A DNA stretch of 64,000 bases from Nitrospira sp. CR1.1. Its GTDB lineage: Bacteria > Nitrospirota > Nitrospiria > Nitrospirales > Nitrospiraceae. The translations under genes were made by a program, and so were the position numbers. The DNA lies in the NCBI GenBank assembly GCA_014055465.1, contig WIAF01000003.1:372001-436000 (forward strand), read 5' to 3'. Each line of letters opens with the position of its first letter. The stretch's first letter is position 1. A model generated the notes under the pieces. It saw only the letters and a list, made by a program, of their open reading frames with translations, made no database searches and was not told where the DNA came from. Positions 45,420 through 55,027 of the stretch are shown here, piece by piece.

Positions 45420-46094
45420 TCAAGGTAGCGGCGCCACGGACAGGAGCCCAAGTCCCAACGCTTTGCCATGTCCGATACCTGCCTGCAGCACTTTCACAAA
45501 TGCATCCGCGTCGGTGACTGTGATCACACCATCATACAAGACCGAGAATATGCGGATACTGTTTCCGTGATGCTGTCGGCCACTCAGCATCCGTTCTTGA
45601 GAAACCCGTACATCAGCCCGCTCTTGCCCTGTTTCCGAAGAATCGAAGGAGTACGGTTGTGGAAGCACAAACCCATGCGATTGCCCTTTTCGCTGAATCC
45701 AGCGTTCCTGCTCCAGGAGCTGAAGCAACCCGAGCCGCTTACCATTTCGAGTAACGCACGGATTCGCCCGCAACCTAAATCGAAAGCGCTGGCCGACAGT
45801 GAGTGCGTCGAGCTTTAGGCGGCTCTTCAGATCAATGGGGGGGTCAGCATGGGACAGCCAACCTTTTACGCCAATGCCATCCCAGTCTGGAATCGTGCGG
45901 CTTTGGACAAGCACGCGCGGGCATCCATCGGACCCGGTTTCCGGCTCAAGTCGCCACAGAATTTCTCCTTCGGGACATTTTTGGTCTGGTGGACTGAATG
46001 CTCGGCACAAGGTCGCATGTAGCTGATAGGGGTCAGCCAAATCACGTCTGGCCTCACGGCAGCGTGGGTCAAGGTGGATTCTATGGAGAAACAT
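45420..46094 (-). CDS. cas6e: CRISPR pre-crRNA endonuclease Cas6e (CasE)
   Basis: A 224-residue RAMP-fold nuclease that cuts within the repeat hairpin and stays bound to the 3' handle of the crRNA. The N-terminus FLHRIHLDPRCREARRDLADPYQLHATLCRAF carries the catalytic-region His and Tyr, and the C-terminal Gly-rich loop is AGIGHGKALGLGLLSVAP. It overlaps cas5e by 14 bp. The order cse1-cse2-cas7-cas5-cas6e is that of type I-E Cascade. Confidence 0.95.
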   Translation of the reverse strand: MFLHRIHLDPRCREARRDLADPYQLHATLCRAFSPPDQKCPEGEILWRLEPETGSDGCPRVLVQSRTIPDWDGIGVKGWLSHADPPIDLKSRLKLDALTVGQRFRFRLRANPCVTRNGKRLGLLQLLEQERWIQRKGQSHGFVLPQPYSFDSSETGQERADVRVSQERMLSGRQHHGNSIRIFSVLYDGVITVTDADAFVKVLQAGIGHGKALGLGLLSVAPLP

Positions 46095-46776
46095 GAGTCA
46101 CCTCTTTCGGAAAAGGGATCCATTCCGAGCACACAAACCGAGCGCCGAATTGCCGTTCAGCAAAGGAGGACAGCAGCTGGTCCATTTTGAGGACACCAGA
46201 GCCATCCCCGGATTCCAGGGAGATCAATAGTTTCTCAGGAAGCGCTTCCCATTTCCGTGGTGTAGCAATCCACGGCCACCGTGCGAAAGCCTCGCTCAGC
46301 GGAGCATCCTGCACTCCATGCTCCATCCAGATCGGCTCGGAAGGCACATAGGATTTCCGCCCCAGAGCCAGCGGCCAGACAGGATCACGCAACGCAGCGT
46401 GAACTCTCTCTAGAAGCGCACGGTCATTACCAGCCAACCCAACTAGGAATGCGGCATCCGCAAGGTAAAACCGATGAGAGACGACTCCATCCTTGGACTG
46501 AGTTCCATCCGCCTTGATGATAGAGTCATTTCCAGCGCATCCCGCTGTCTGGTACTCTCGCTTAGGAACTCCAGGCCGGTCGTGACGAACCCCCATCGAC
46601 AAATGAGTGAGCGGCTGAAGATCGTCCCAGTTCTCACGGTCAATTCCCATCGCAGCAGCGAGTAAACCCACGACACCAGACTTGCTAGGTTCCTTCCCAG
46701 TATCACGCTGGTCAAAACGGCTGGTGGTCCCCCACGACTGCATGGGGCCGACCAGTCGAAGCAACAGGGTGGGCAT
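46081..46776 (-). CDS. cas5e: Cascade subunit Cas5e (CasD)
   Basis: A 231-residue RAMP protein that caps the 5' handle of the crRNA in Cascade. The start TLLLRLVGPMQSWGTTSRFDQRDTGKEPSKSGVVGLLAAAMG is the Cas5e signature, including the W-G-T-x-S-R motif and the S-K-S-G-V-x-G-L loop. It begins three bases after the cas7e stop. Length normal. Confidence 0.95.
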   Translation of the reverse strand: MPTLLLRLVGPMQSWGTTSRFDQRDTGKEPSKSGVVGLLAAAMGIDRENWDDLQPLTHLSMGVRHDRPGVPKREYQTAGCAGNDSIIKADGTQSKDGVVSHRFYLADAAFLVGLAGNDRALLERVHAALRDPVWPLALGRKSYVPSEPIWMEHGVQDAPLSEAFARWPWIATPRKWEALPEKLLISLESGDGSGVLKMDQLLSSFAERQFGARFVCSEWIPFPKEVTHVSP

Positions 46777-46779
46777 GAT

Positions 46780-47940
46780 TTACTCCTTCACGGCAGCGAG
46801 ACTTTTCTCCAGCAATTCCTTCAAGCTGTTCACCGAGGTTCCAAAGCCATCGAGTTTGGTCTCCGTGAGATTCAATACAAAGGTCTGTCCGTCACCGCCA
46901 TACACAGCTCTGAGCTTCTTTGATTTATCGACCAGCTTCTCTGCGGACACCTTGGTAAGTGATTCATCCTTGCGAACACGAAGGGCTGTTTCAAAGGCAT
47001 TGGCAAGATTAGACGGCGCCGTATTGCGACGAATGGACACCGCCACAAACTCAGGCTGATTGTGTGCTGCAAAGGTGTTTTGTTTGCCGGTCGGTTCGGC
47101 AACAACGAAACCTTCCAGAAATGCCTTCAACCCTTTCTCCGCAAGCTCTGCGTCACTTTGCAGATTGTCGTTTAGTTTCTCCCAATCGACCACGGCATAG
47201 CGATAAAAACAGGCCGAGTTGAACTCAACAGTTCCCATCATATCTGCGCCAGCCGTGTCCTCCGGCTTCAAATCATCCACGGCCGTATAAAAATCGAACT
47301 CCCGCTCGACCGCATGGGTCGAAATCGCGTGGGCCACTTGGCAGGCAGCGTGCTGATTCTTCTCCGGCATATCTGCAAGCATGCGCCCAAAGAGCGCCAC
47401 ATCAAGGGCCTGGCCGCCATCAAATACTTTGTCGAGCGCCTTCTTGAGTTCAGGATCAGCGCCTTGAGCAGCTTGCTTCTTAGCTTTTCCGGCCTTCTTG
47501 CCCTCTACAGGAGATGCATTGGTTGCACTAATGGACTTCCATTTCTCATGGATGATTTCGGCAATGCTGGAGATTTCTCGCTCTCCTAAAAACACCAGAT
47601 ACTCGCTTTTTCCATCCTCCTTGATAGAGAGCTCCATTGCGGCTAGGGCCTGGCGTGTTTTCTCGTCAGCCTCGGCTTCATTATGTCCTTTCTCGACAAG
47701 AGATTTGATTATTCGCTCCAGGATACGTTTTGTACGGTGGGCCAGATCATCTGAGACCAGAGCCCCATTCTCGACCAATCCTTTGAAGTGTTGACGCACC
47801 GCTCGCTTCAGACACTGGCTGGAGACGCGTGCACGGCGACTGCCACCAAACCAAGCATCTTTGGGAGCGCCGGTATCATCGCGGTTCAAATTTGAGGGAG
47901 CAAAATTTTGCAGCGCGTGAATCTCGACCAAGGTCTTCAT
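46780..47940 (-). CDS. cas7e: Cascade backbone subunit Cas7e (CasC)
   Basis: A 386-residue protein; six copies polymerise along the crRNA spacer. The N-terminus EIHALQNFAPSNLNRDDTGAPKDAWFGGSRRARVSSQCLKRAVRQHF is diagnostic, and GADMMGTVEFNSACFYRYAVVDWEKL follows in the middle. The start overlaps the cse2 stop (ATGA). Slightly longer than the E. coli protein, with a Lys/Ala-rich insertion near 165-175 (EGKKAGKAKKQAAQG). Confidence 0.95.
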   Translation of the reverse strand: MKTLVEIHALQNFAPSNLNRDDTGAPKDAWFGGSRRARVSSQCLKRAVRQHFKGLVENGALVSDDLAHRTKRILERIIKSLVEKGHNEAEADEKTRQALAAMELSIKEDGKSEYLVFLGEREISSIAEIIHEKWKSISATNASPVEGKKAGKAKKQAAQGADPELKKALDKVFDGGQALDVALFGRMLADMPEKNQHAACQVAHAISTHAVEREFDFYTAVDDLKPEDTAGADMMGTVEFNSACFYRYAVVDWEKLNDNLQSDAELAEKGLKAFLEGFVVAEPTGKQNTFAAHNQPEFVAVSIRRNTAPSNLANAFETALRVRKDESLTKVSAEKLVDKSKKLRAVYGGDGQTFVLNLTETKLDGFGTSVNSLKELLEKSLAAVKE

Positions 47941-48455
47941 GCTGGTAGTTCCTCCTGACTAATAGGTTGTGCTTCTGTGTTATCGTTCAAGGTTCGATAG
48001 AAATCTTGTGCCCAGGCATTCTGGGTTCGCTTTTGTTCATCGTTCCAACACAGAAGACCGGTTAGAAGCGCATCAAAATCTATGGACTGTTCTTTAAGCA
48101 GCGCCATCATCTGACGCAGATGGTGTGGCAGCTGATCGCCGTCGGAATCAAGCAGTGTGATAAAGCGTCGTTCTACGCTGGTGGACCCACTAGCCGCCTG
48201 GTAAGCCGCGCAGGCCGTTCCAACAGTCGTTCCGCCATCCAGCCGTCCTTCTCGTAAGTGGGCTGCCCAAAGACCTGCGACCAGGTAGTACATCTCTCTC
48301 CGCCATGAATTACTTTCGGCCTTTATAAACGGCTCAACATAAGGATAGGCAGGCACGAAAGTCCCCGGATCAAACGCCAAGCTACGCCGTAGCACGGCTC
48401 GAACTTTGGTGTCCTTTTTGTTCAGACCCTCCAACCACTCGATGAATCTGCTCAT
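47937..48455 (-). CDS. cse2: Cascade small subunit Cse2 (CasB)
   Basis: A 172-residue helical protein. FIEWLEGLNKKDTKVRAVLRRSLAFDPGTFVPAYPYVEPF is the typical Cse2 beginning, and SVERRFITLLDSDGDQLPHHLRQMMALLKEQSIDFDALL matches its helical core. Two copies bind the non-target DNA strand in Cascade. It starts 10 bp after the cse1 stop and ends inside the cas7e start. Confidence 0.93.
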   Translation of the reverse strand: MSRFIEWLEGLNKKDTKVRAVLRRSLAFDPGTFVPAYPYVEPFIKAESNSWRREMYYLVAGLWAAHLREGRLDGGTTVGTACAAYQAASGSTSVERRFITLLDSDGDQLPHHLRQMMALLKEQSIDFDALLTGLLCWNDEQKRTQNAWAQDFYRTLNDNTEAQPISQEELPA

Positions 48456-48465
48456 GCTCCCTCCA

Positions 48466-49965
48466 TTACCGGTGTTTGAGGATTTCCTCGTCGAGTTCTC
48501 TTAGTTTGGCTCGTATAGGCCCTTCGGCTTTTACTAGCGCCCGTATGGCCCATGCATCGCCCATAGACACCGAAGCGCGATGCTGACCCCAGGATTGGGC
48601 CACGGCATCTCGCACTGACCTGAGCCACTGACAAAGAATTTCATCAGGTTCTCGGTTGAGCTTGTATTCTTGAAGCATCTCGTGGAAGCGTGATTCCAAA
48701 ACAGACCAATACCAAGAGTGGATGGGCATCTGTTGCACAATGCTTTGAATGTCTTTCTTGTCAGGTAGCCTGTTGCCACGGCTCAACACATCCCGGGCAA
48801 AATTCCTTGACGCTATCCACAAAGCCTTCTGGGATTCCTCTGCCCATAGAAGGAGCGTTTTAATGTCATGTCGGATGGTCTTGTTAGATCCTATGGCTAA
48901 GGGAAGGATAAATTGTTCCATCCGCCAAAAATCTACGTTTGCATTGGGGGGCGTGTATCGCAACCCAAGCACGAACACTGTTTTCGGAAACCCATCAGGG
49001 TTTGGGCCTGCTAGACGAAGAGCGTGCTGGATCGTTTGAGGCGCTAAACCGATCTCATCAGGCAGTAGTGAATCAAAATCCCGCCAAGTTCCTCTATCGG
49101 TTCTAAATTGGACCGGCAACTTTCCATGCTCTTTATCGACCTTATAGGGTTGCATTGGATCTGGCTGCCTAGATGGATTATCAAATCCTAGTCCCGCAAC
49201 AAACCTCACTGATGCCACCCTGCCTGATGGCAGTTCTTCTAGCAAAATGAGACGAGGTTGCCACGAATAGAGATCCGCGTATCCCATGGATGGCCGTTTC
49301 GGCCTGGCCAATGGAAGAGGCTCAGGATTGCGCTCCCAGAGAGCTGAGTCTGCCATCTGGACTTCTCGATTTGGATATGGAATGAGCGCATAGCAAAGTG
49401 TGTCATGGAGAGTTGATCCAAGAGGGATACACAACATTGCATTGGGTGACGGGGACGGGTAATAGCCTCTTCCTCCGGAAATTGAGAAACCCATGGTAGT
49501 AATCAGCCACCGGCCGCACTCCTCAGGCTCTCGTGAACCTGGGCGATTCGTATCTGTGTGATCAAACAATACCTTGTTAGATGTCGCATTAAATTCGACC
49601 GTGAGTTTCGTCCAAGGCTCAATCTCATCTTTAGAGACATGATGGTTTTGTCCAAACGGATACTTCTCATCGAACAGCCAAAACCGTTCACGCCATTTGT
49701 TTAGATACGCCGTGATTTTCTCCTTCGGTAGACCATCCTTAAACAACTTTTTGGCTTGATCAATATCGGTTGGCCCCTCAAGTGCACGGTACAGGACGGC
49801 GAGCAAGAATCGGTGCAGACCAGCCACAACCAGCGGTGATTGATGTTCGATGGCCGCAATCTCCTTGGCTCGGAGCAGAGCATCTTGGATGCCCAGTTCC
49901 ACACTGTTTCCATCGAGAAATCGAACGGGAATCCATTTCTCATCAATCAGATTGAATCGGCTCAT
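48466..49965 (-). CDS. cse1: Cascade large subunit Cse1 (Cas8e, CasA)
   Basis: A 499-residue protein that recognises the PAM and recruits Cas3. FNLIDEKWIPVRFLDGNSVELGIQDALLRAKEIAAIEHQSPLVVAGLHRFLLAVLYRAL is the standard Cas8e start; WLITTMGFSISGGRGYYPSPS and a helical C-terminal bundle follow. It overlaps the cas3 stop as ATGA. Base composition is clearly lower in G+C than in neighbouring housekeeping genes. Confidence 0.95.
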   Translation of the reverse strand: MSRFNLIDEKWIPVRFLDGNSVELGIQDALLRAKEIAAIEHQSPLVVAGLHRFLLAVLYRALEGPTDIDQAKKLFKDGLPKEKITAYLNKWRERFWLFDEKYPFGQNHHVSKDEIEPWTKLTVEFNATSNKVLFDHTDTNRPGSREPEECGRWLITTMGFSISGGRGYYPSPSPNAMLCIPLGSTLHDTLCYALIPYPNREVQMADSALWERNPEPLPLARPKRPSMGYADLYSWQPRLILLEELPSGRVASVRFVAGLGFDNPSRQPDPMQPYKVDKEHGKLPVQFRTDRGTWRDFDSLLPDEIGLAPQTIQHALRLAGPNPDGFPKTVFVLGLRYTPPNANVDFWRMEQFILPLAIGSNKTIRHDIKTLLLWAEESQKALWIASRNFARDVLSRGNRLPDKKDIQSIVQQMPIHSWYWSVLESRFHEMLQEYKLNREPDEILCQWLRSVRDAVAQSWGQHRASVSMGDAWAIRALVKAEGPIRAKLRELDEEILKHR

Positions 49966-52628
49966 GCGCTCTCCTTCGGCTCATACACCAGTCCTACGTC
50001 GTTATCGAGTCGTACATTAGCATCCTCAATCCATCGTCCATCCGCGTTCAATTGCAGTGGGAAACAGTTGCGCAAGAGCGGCGACTCCTTCCAGCCTTCC
50101 GGCATTCCCACCTTTCTCAGTTTTTGAACTACACCATTGCGTGCGAGACTCAAGGCTCGTAGGAACCACATTTTGGATCGGTCGAAATCTGGGGTGATTT
50201 TGAGGTCGAAGCTGTCCTCTTCCCATAGGGGAATCACAACAACCGAATCTTCACCCAGCCTGGTCTGGGCCATGAGGGTTCGATGCACGCCAGGTTCATC
50301 TTCGTCGTAGAGTACAAATCGCGCAGGATCATTCCATGACGCGTCATCGGGAAAGCCTATGATGGCCTGATTCGCCTGCCCTGTATGAGCGATTGTCTTT
50401 CCATCACTGGTCATCAAGGCTTTGTCCAATCGCTCCTGCGTTAACTCCGGCACATCTACCTTCTCTTCGTAGACAGCTTCCACAAGATGATCGATCTCAT
50501 CCGGAAGCGTGATTAGCTGCTTCCCTCTCATAAGACTCCACGTACGCAACAGAACATCTTCGCGATAGACCGCGCCCCACCAGAGAGGCTTTCCGAAGGA
50601 GGGTGGCTCACTGCCGGTTAACCCAGCGACCAGAAAGGTGGGTTCTGAGACTGGCCGATTTGGTCGCGCATGCCTCCACAAACGCCCAGCCCGCTGCAAC
50701 AGGAGATCGATCGGTGCAAGGTCGGTCGCAATGACATCAAAATCCAAATCCAGGCTTTGTTCTGCGACCTGGGTAGCAATAAGGATTTTCCTGCCACTTC
50801 GAGCCCCCAGCCTCCCAAAAGACTCCAAAGCCTGTTCTTCTCGCTGTTGTCGTCTGTCTGCCGGGAAGCGTGCATGAAAGAGAATCACTTCTGTGCCGTC
50901 CAAGAGACGTTTGCCAGTACGCTGACCTTCGCGCATCAGCAGCTCACCGTCCGGAAATAGCCGATAGAGGTCCTGGGCTCGCTGTACTGTGTTGAGCAAC
51001 GCCAAGCCCATCCCGCCCCGAGTAAGACGTGTTTCTAGCTCGATATGCATGGCGGACAAGTCTGGGTCGATGGCCTCTAGGCGCACCGCCTGCCGACGGG
51101 CTGGATCAGCCCGAAAGGACTTCTGCTGTACTTTGTGTCCTTGCTGAAAAACCGACAGTCGAGGGTATTCCGCCTCTTGCTCAGGCAACTTGCTAGTTAC
51201 AACTGTCGCCAGCTTACGGCGAATGGATGGAGGTAGAGTGGCGGACAGAAGAATTATCGATGATCCTAGTGCAAGGAGCCAGCGAAGGAGATGGAGAAGC
51301 AATGTGCCGGTATAGGCGTCATAGGCATGGATTTCATCAAAGACAACGACCCTATTTGCAAGGCCCCAGAGACGCACGAAGTTGTGCCGAACCGGAAGAA
51401 TCGGCAACAGCGCTTGGTCCACCGTCCCGACGCCATACTCAGACAGTAGTGCCCGCTTCTTGTTCGTGAACCATTCTCCGGCTCGAACTTGCCCCTCCTT
51501 CTCGTCCCATATGCCGGACGGCTTCAATTGTTGGAATGCTTCATTGAGTAATGTCCCGCCATGCACGAGCTGAAAATCAAGCTGCCGGCTCATTCCTTGA
51601 CCATTTAGAAACTTCAGGGTTCGTTCAAACATGGCATTGCCAGTCGCCTTGGTCGGTAGGGCGATGTACAGCCCTCGATGCCCGAACCGGCGCTGAAGTT
51701 CTAGATGAGCAAAAAAGGCAGCTTCCGTCTTGCCTTCGCCCATCGGGGCCTCAAGCAACAGAATAGCGGGGGGCTTTAACTCGGTGAGCGCTTCGGCAAC
51801 CGCCTGCTGTAAGGGACGTGGCGCGAAGCCAAATACATCCTGGAAGGATTGTGGTTTTGAAGCCAATGGGCATTTAGGTTCCCATCCGATTGCATTCAAG
51901 GCTTGCTCGGCACAGACTCTCCTCTCTTCAAACCAAGATTCCAGGTTGTCACAATCGGCAGGGCTTCCAAATGCAAACCACTCTTCATTCGAACCGATCC
52001 AATCGGCAAAACTGGTAAGTCCCGCCAGCAACATAAAGTCGGGACCGGAAAGGCTTTCTTTCATTGGGATGAATGTTGGCTTCAGGACTTCTATGAGCGC
52101 GTTTACAATTTCATGCCGCGCTTTAGTCCACCCATCTTTTCCAATGGCATGCCTGTCTCCACTCAAACGGTCAAGGGTGCTTGGGGACGCCCGTTCTCCA
52201 TGATGACACCCAACCGCATCGGCTACTAACTCCGATAACTCGTGTGGCCACCCTTGTTCCTGAAGCCACCCTGACAACGCAATCTGGCTGACAAACGCAT
52301 GGTTGATGTCAGTGTTTGGGCTTTTCCCTGCATCCAGTCCAGATAGGTTTCTCCATTTACATTGAAAACCCGGACACGCCTTCCCCAAGTCATGGCAGGC
52401 AATCAAAAACAACAACCACGGTCTGGCTTGCTCCCAATTCAGCCCCAAGACTGCCGCCATTCTTGCGCGAGTCGATTCAGGCTCACGGGCCAGAACTACC
52501 TCAGCACTTGCCGCTACATCCAACATGTGAAGAGGAAGAGGATGCCACCCACTCTCATCAGTCTTTGAAGATTTTGCCCAGAAATGTGTCAGCGCTTTGT
52601 CCATAGCTAATTGCCAGAATTGCATCAC
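49962..52628 (-). CDS. cas3: CRISPR-associated helicase-nuclease Cas3
   Basis: 888 residues: an HD nuclease (His79-Asp80 in ACHDLGK, then GCHHGERASP at about 140-150) and an SF2 helicase (Walker A APMGEGKT at about 294-301, DEIH in VVFDEIHAYDAYTG, motif VI region near LLQRAGRLWRH). It degrades DNA marked by Cascade. All key motifs are intact. The start overlaps the stop of a small upstream gene (ATGA). Cse1 is translated from its tail in the same way. Confidence 0.96.
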   Translation of the reverse strand: MMQFWQLAMDKALTHFWAKSSKTDESGWHPLPLHMLDVAASAEVVLAREPESTRARMAAVLGLNWEQARPWLLFLIACHDLGKACPGFQCKWRNLSGLDAGKSPNTDINHAFVSQIALSGWLQEQGWPHELSELVADAVGCHHGERASPSTLDRLSGDRHAIGKDGWTKARHEIVNALIEVLKPTFIPMKESLSGPDFMLLAGLTSFADWIGSNEEWFAFGSPADCDNLESWFEERRVCAEQALNAIGWEPKCPLASKPQSFQDVFGFAPRPLQQAVAEALTELKPPAILLLEAPMGEGKTEAAFFAHLELQRRFGHRGLYIALPTKATGNAMFERTLKFLNGQGMSRQLDFQLVHGGTLLNEAFQQLKPSGIWDEKEGQVRAGEWFTNKKRALLSEYGVGTVDQALLPILPVRHNFVRLWGLANRVVVFDEIHAYDAYTGTLLLHLLRWLLALGSSIILLSATLPPSIRRKLATVVTSKLPEQEAEYPRLSVFQQGHKVQQKSFRADPARRQAVRLEAIDPDLSAMHIELETRLTRGGMGLALLNTVQRAQDLYRLFPDGELLMREGQRTGKRLLDGTEVILFHARFPADRRQQREEQALESFGRLGARSGRKILIATQVAEQSLDLDFDVIATDLAPIDLLLQRAGRLWRHARPNRPVSEPTFLVAGLTGSEPPSFGKPLWWGAVYREDVLLRTWSLMRGKQLITLPDEIDHLVEAVYEEKVDVPELTQERLDKALMTSDGKTIAHTGQANQAIIGFPDDASWNDPARFVLYDEDEPGVHRTLMAQTRLGEDSVVVIPLWEEDSFDLKITPDFDRSKMWFLRALSLARNGVVQKLRKVGMPEGWKESPLLRNCFPLQLNADGRWIEDANVRLDNDVGLVYEPKESA

Positions 52629-52870
52629 TCAGCAGAGATGTTCTCCCACAGCCCCGTGAGGTCTCCCTCAGAAAGTTCCGGCAACGTGCGACAGGCGTGA
52701 AAGTTTCGCATGCCCTTCTCGTCCAGCAGCGGTGGTACACGTGTCGTCTGTTTCGGTTTCGGCTTCGACTCTGCTGCGGCACTTGTTGTGATCGATTTCG
52801 AAATGCCGACGAGTATCACGGCAACTGCCGCGTTACAGAGGCGGCGCCGGTTGATGCCGTCTGCGTGCAT
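52625..52870 (-). CDS. Small putative exported protein upstream of cas3
   Basis: An 81-residue protein with an excellent AGGAGGAGA ribosome-binding site and an ATG at 52870. GINRRRLCNAAVAVILVGI resembles a Tat-type or Sec signal (double Arg then a hydrophobic run), with cleavage plausible after TTSAAAE. The mature part is short: KPKPKQTTRVPPLLDEKGMRNFHACRTLPELSEGDLTGLWENISAE. No family is recognised. Its TGA overlaps the cas3 ATG (ATGA), so it is the first gene of the cas transcript and translationally coupled to cas3. A passenger gene inherited with the promoter is an alternative to a CRISPR role. Confidence 0.65.
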   Translation of the reverse strand: MHADGINRRRLCNAAVAVILVGISKSITTSAAAESKPKPKQTTRVPPLLDEKGMRNFHACRTLPELSEGDLTGLWENISAE

Positions 52871-53048
52871 GGTTCTCCTCCTGCTGTGAATGGGCGGCGA
52901 TCCACTACCCAGCTTGTGTCTGCGGGAAAACGCCGCCGCACTGTAGCAAGAACCGCGACGCTCGTCTCGTGCAAAGTCCGTCATTTCATCCTAGATAAAT
53001 GCCTAGGGGCCCCTCATCTAGTGAAGCGTCTCTCGTCTTGCAGGCAGA

Positions 53049-53062
53049 TGTTCAATTGAACA
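53049..53062. promoter_or_regulatory. 14-bp palindrome in the cas-caspase intergenic region
   Basis: TGTTCAATTGAACA is a perfect dyad and part of a short A+T-rich run with a direct repeat ATTGAACATT. It could be a regulator site for either divergent gene; no regulator is known for it. Confidence 0.35.
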
Positions 53063-53289
53063 TTGAGAACTGAGCATTGAACATTTCGGGGAGGCCCGAA
53101 CGACGCTTCACGACCTCCCCCCTCGTACCCTCGGCCATACGCTATCAGCTCTTCATCGTGGCTCCGCGACCTTAGCACTGCGGTGTGACATCCGGGGTCA
53201 CAGTTTGGGGCAATGTCATTTTCTTCTCATGACACAGCTTTCCCAGCCCCGACCCGCATGAAATACCAGCATTCGCCCCGCTCACTCCG

Positions 53290-53318
53290 TTGACAGATTT
53301 CTGCTTAAGGGCTACCGT
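53290..53318 (+). promoter_or_regulatory. Predicted promoter of the caspase-family gene
   Basis: TTGACA (53290-53295) matches the -35 consensus exactly; a 17-bp spacer leads to TACCGT (53313-53318), a weak -10. Transcription would start about 60 bp before the ATG. Confidence 0.4.
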
Positions 53319-53382
53319 ACCGCCATCTTTTTGGCTTCGTCCTATTCATCCTGACCGTGTCCCGCCGACCAAGGAGGTACGT

Positions 53383-54294
53383 ATGGCAAAGACCACGTCG
53401 TCATCCAGCAGTAAACCGAAGGGCCTCTCCCTGCACATCGGCCTGAACGCCGTGAGCCCCGCCGCCTACGGTGGATGGAGCGGCGACCTGGCGGCCTGTG
53501 AGTTCGACGCCAAGGACATGGCGGCCATTGCCAAATCGCAGGGCATGAAGTCCACCGTGCTCCTGACCAAGCAGGGCACGCGGGCGAAGATGCTGACTGC
53601 GATGCGCAAGGCCGCCAAGCAACTGCGGAAAGGCGATCTCTTTTTTCTGACCTATTCGGGCCACGGCGGACAGGTGCCCGACGTCACCGGGGAGGAAACG
53701 GACAAGCAGGACGAAACCTGGTGCCTGTACGACGGCCAGTTGATCGACGATGAGTTGTATTTCGAATTGAGCCGCTTTGCGTCGGGGGTGCGAATCCTCG
53801 TGTTATCGGACAGCTGCCACAGCGGCACAGTCACCCGGGCCGTGCCGCCCCCGCTTGATCGGACCAACGTGGCGGGACGCTCAAAAATGATGCCCCCTGC
53901 CGTCGCCATCCGCACCTATCGCGAACATCAGGCGTTCTACAACAAATTGCAGCACGATGTGGCAAAGGCCGCCGGCAAGGCTGCCGCCGCGGATCCGGAC
54001 AGTGTGCTAGCCCAACTGGCCGTGAGCCCGCGTTTGACCGCAATCGCGAAGAAATTCAACGCCTCCGTGGTCCTCATCTCCGGCTGCCAGGATAACCAGA
54101 CCTCGATGGACGGCGAGCACAACGGCGCATTCACCGAGCAGCTACTGAAGGTGTGGAATCATGCGACCTACAAGGGGACCTATGCCAAGTTCCATGCGGC
54201 GGTGAAGGCGGGGCTTCCGGCCAGCCAGACACCGAACCTGTTTACGCTCGGGGCGGCGGCGCGCTTTCTCCGCCAGCAGCCATTCAGCGTATAA
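53383..54294 (+). CDS. Caspase-family (C14) protease, metacaspase-like
   Basis: A 303-residue protein with the caspase fold and the catalytic dyad His94 (YSGHGGQ) and Cys145 (SDSCHSGT). The N-terminal strand [19 protein letters not shown], then [20 protein letters not shown] is typical. It is a single domain with no signal peptide or sensor module. Metacaspases cleave after Arg/Lys and bacterial ones are linked to regulated death or proteolysis; the substrate here is unknown. ATG 53383 has a perfect AAGGAGG site. It is divergent from the cas operon, separated by about 510 bp. Confidence 0.88.
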   Translation: MAKTTSSSSSKPKGLSLHIGLNAVSPAAYGGWSGDLAACEFDAKDMAAIAKSQGMKSTVLLTKQGTRAKMLTAMRKAAKQLRKGDLFFLTYSGHGGQVPDVTGEETDKQDETWCLYDGQLIDDELYFELSRFASGVRILVLSDSCHSGTVTRAVPPPLDRTNVAGRSKMMPPAVAIRTYREHQAFYNKLQHDVAKAAGKAAAADPDSVLAQLAVSPRLTAIAKKFNASVVLISGCQDNQTSMDGEHNGAFTEQLLKVWNHATYKGTYAKFHAAVKAGLPASQTPNLFTLGAAARFLRQQPFSV

Positions 54295-54339
54295 GGGCAG
54301 CCCGGCGCGCGACTCGCCATCGCACAGGAGGGCAGGCTC

Positions 54340-54858
54340 ATGACCATGAGACACTTCGTGCACATCGCAGCGATCATTGGCGTGCTCGCCGTGTCTGGCT
54401 CCACTGAAGCCGCGGAATTGGCCGGCGCATGGAAAGGCGTGCTGAGCAGCCCGGACGGCAGCCGGGCTGAAGTCCAGATCGATTTCAGCCCGCAGGGCCT
54501 GCCCCTCTATTCTTATACCAACAACCAGGGCGTGACACGCCAGGTGGAATTATCACACGTCGGGCAAACGATAGAATACGTACCTCCCGGCGGGGGTGTG
54601 CAACGGATGACCGTGAAGCGATTCGAGCGGGGACCGGGGCGGGTGTCGATCAGCATGATCGGGTCCTTCGAACGCGCCAGTCAGGGCTATATGGACCAAC
54701 GGCAGGAAGCCGCCTTATTTGAGTACACGCTGGTGCCGGAAGGGATGAACATGCGCGTGACCACGCGAACGGCTTCCCACTTCGGCGATAAGGATTTCAT
54801 TGTCGGTGGAGACCCGAGCTCCGTCGTGGCCGAAGGCGTGCTGCAACGGCTGCGCTGA
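54340..54858 (+). CDS. Exported hypothetical protein
   Basis: A 172-residue protein with a signal peptide (AAIIGVLAVSGSTEAAE) and a mature beta-rich domain (LAGAWKGVLSSPDGSRAEVQIDFSP ... LFEYTLVPEGMNMRVTTRT), similar in feel to lipocalin-like DUF domains. AGGAGGG precedes the ATG. It lies 45 bp after the caspase gene on the same strand and may be cotranscribed. No family name is assigned. Confidence 0.6.
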   Translation: MTMRHFVHIAAIIGVLAVSGSTEAAELAGAWKGVLSSPDGSRAEVQIDFSPQGLPLYSYTNNQGVTRQVELSHVGQTIEYVPPGGGVQRMTVKRFERGPGRVSISMIGSFERASQGYMDQRQEAALFEYTLVPEGMNMRVTTRTASHFGDKDFIVGGDPSSVVAEGVLQRLR

Positions 54859-55027
54859 ATGGCAGCGCACGACAGGCGCGTCGCCTGTTGGTGACAGCTG
54901 CCCGCCGCCGGCTGACCTATTCGGAACATGTCGATCTCAAGGTTCTTCCGTGACCGGTACGCCACGGCCTGAGTGCTTCCCCCCGTTCATACGCGCAATC
55001 CGCAGACGTTGAAGAGACGCAGCCCGA

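Larger units (their letters stand above)
52871..53382. other. Divergent intergenic region between the cas operon and the caspase gene
   Basis: About 510 bp with no supported gene. It holds a 14-bp palindrome TGTTCAATTGAACA (53049-53062), whose half recurs as ATTGAACATT near 53077, and the predicted caspase promoter at 53290-53318. No clear promoter for the cas operon could be placed upstream of 52870. Confidence 0.45.
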
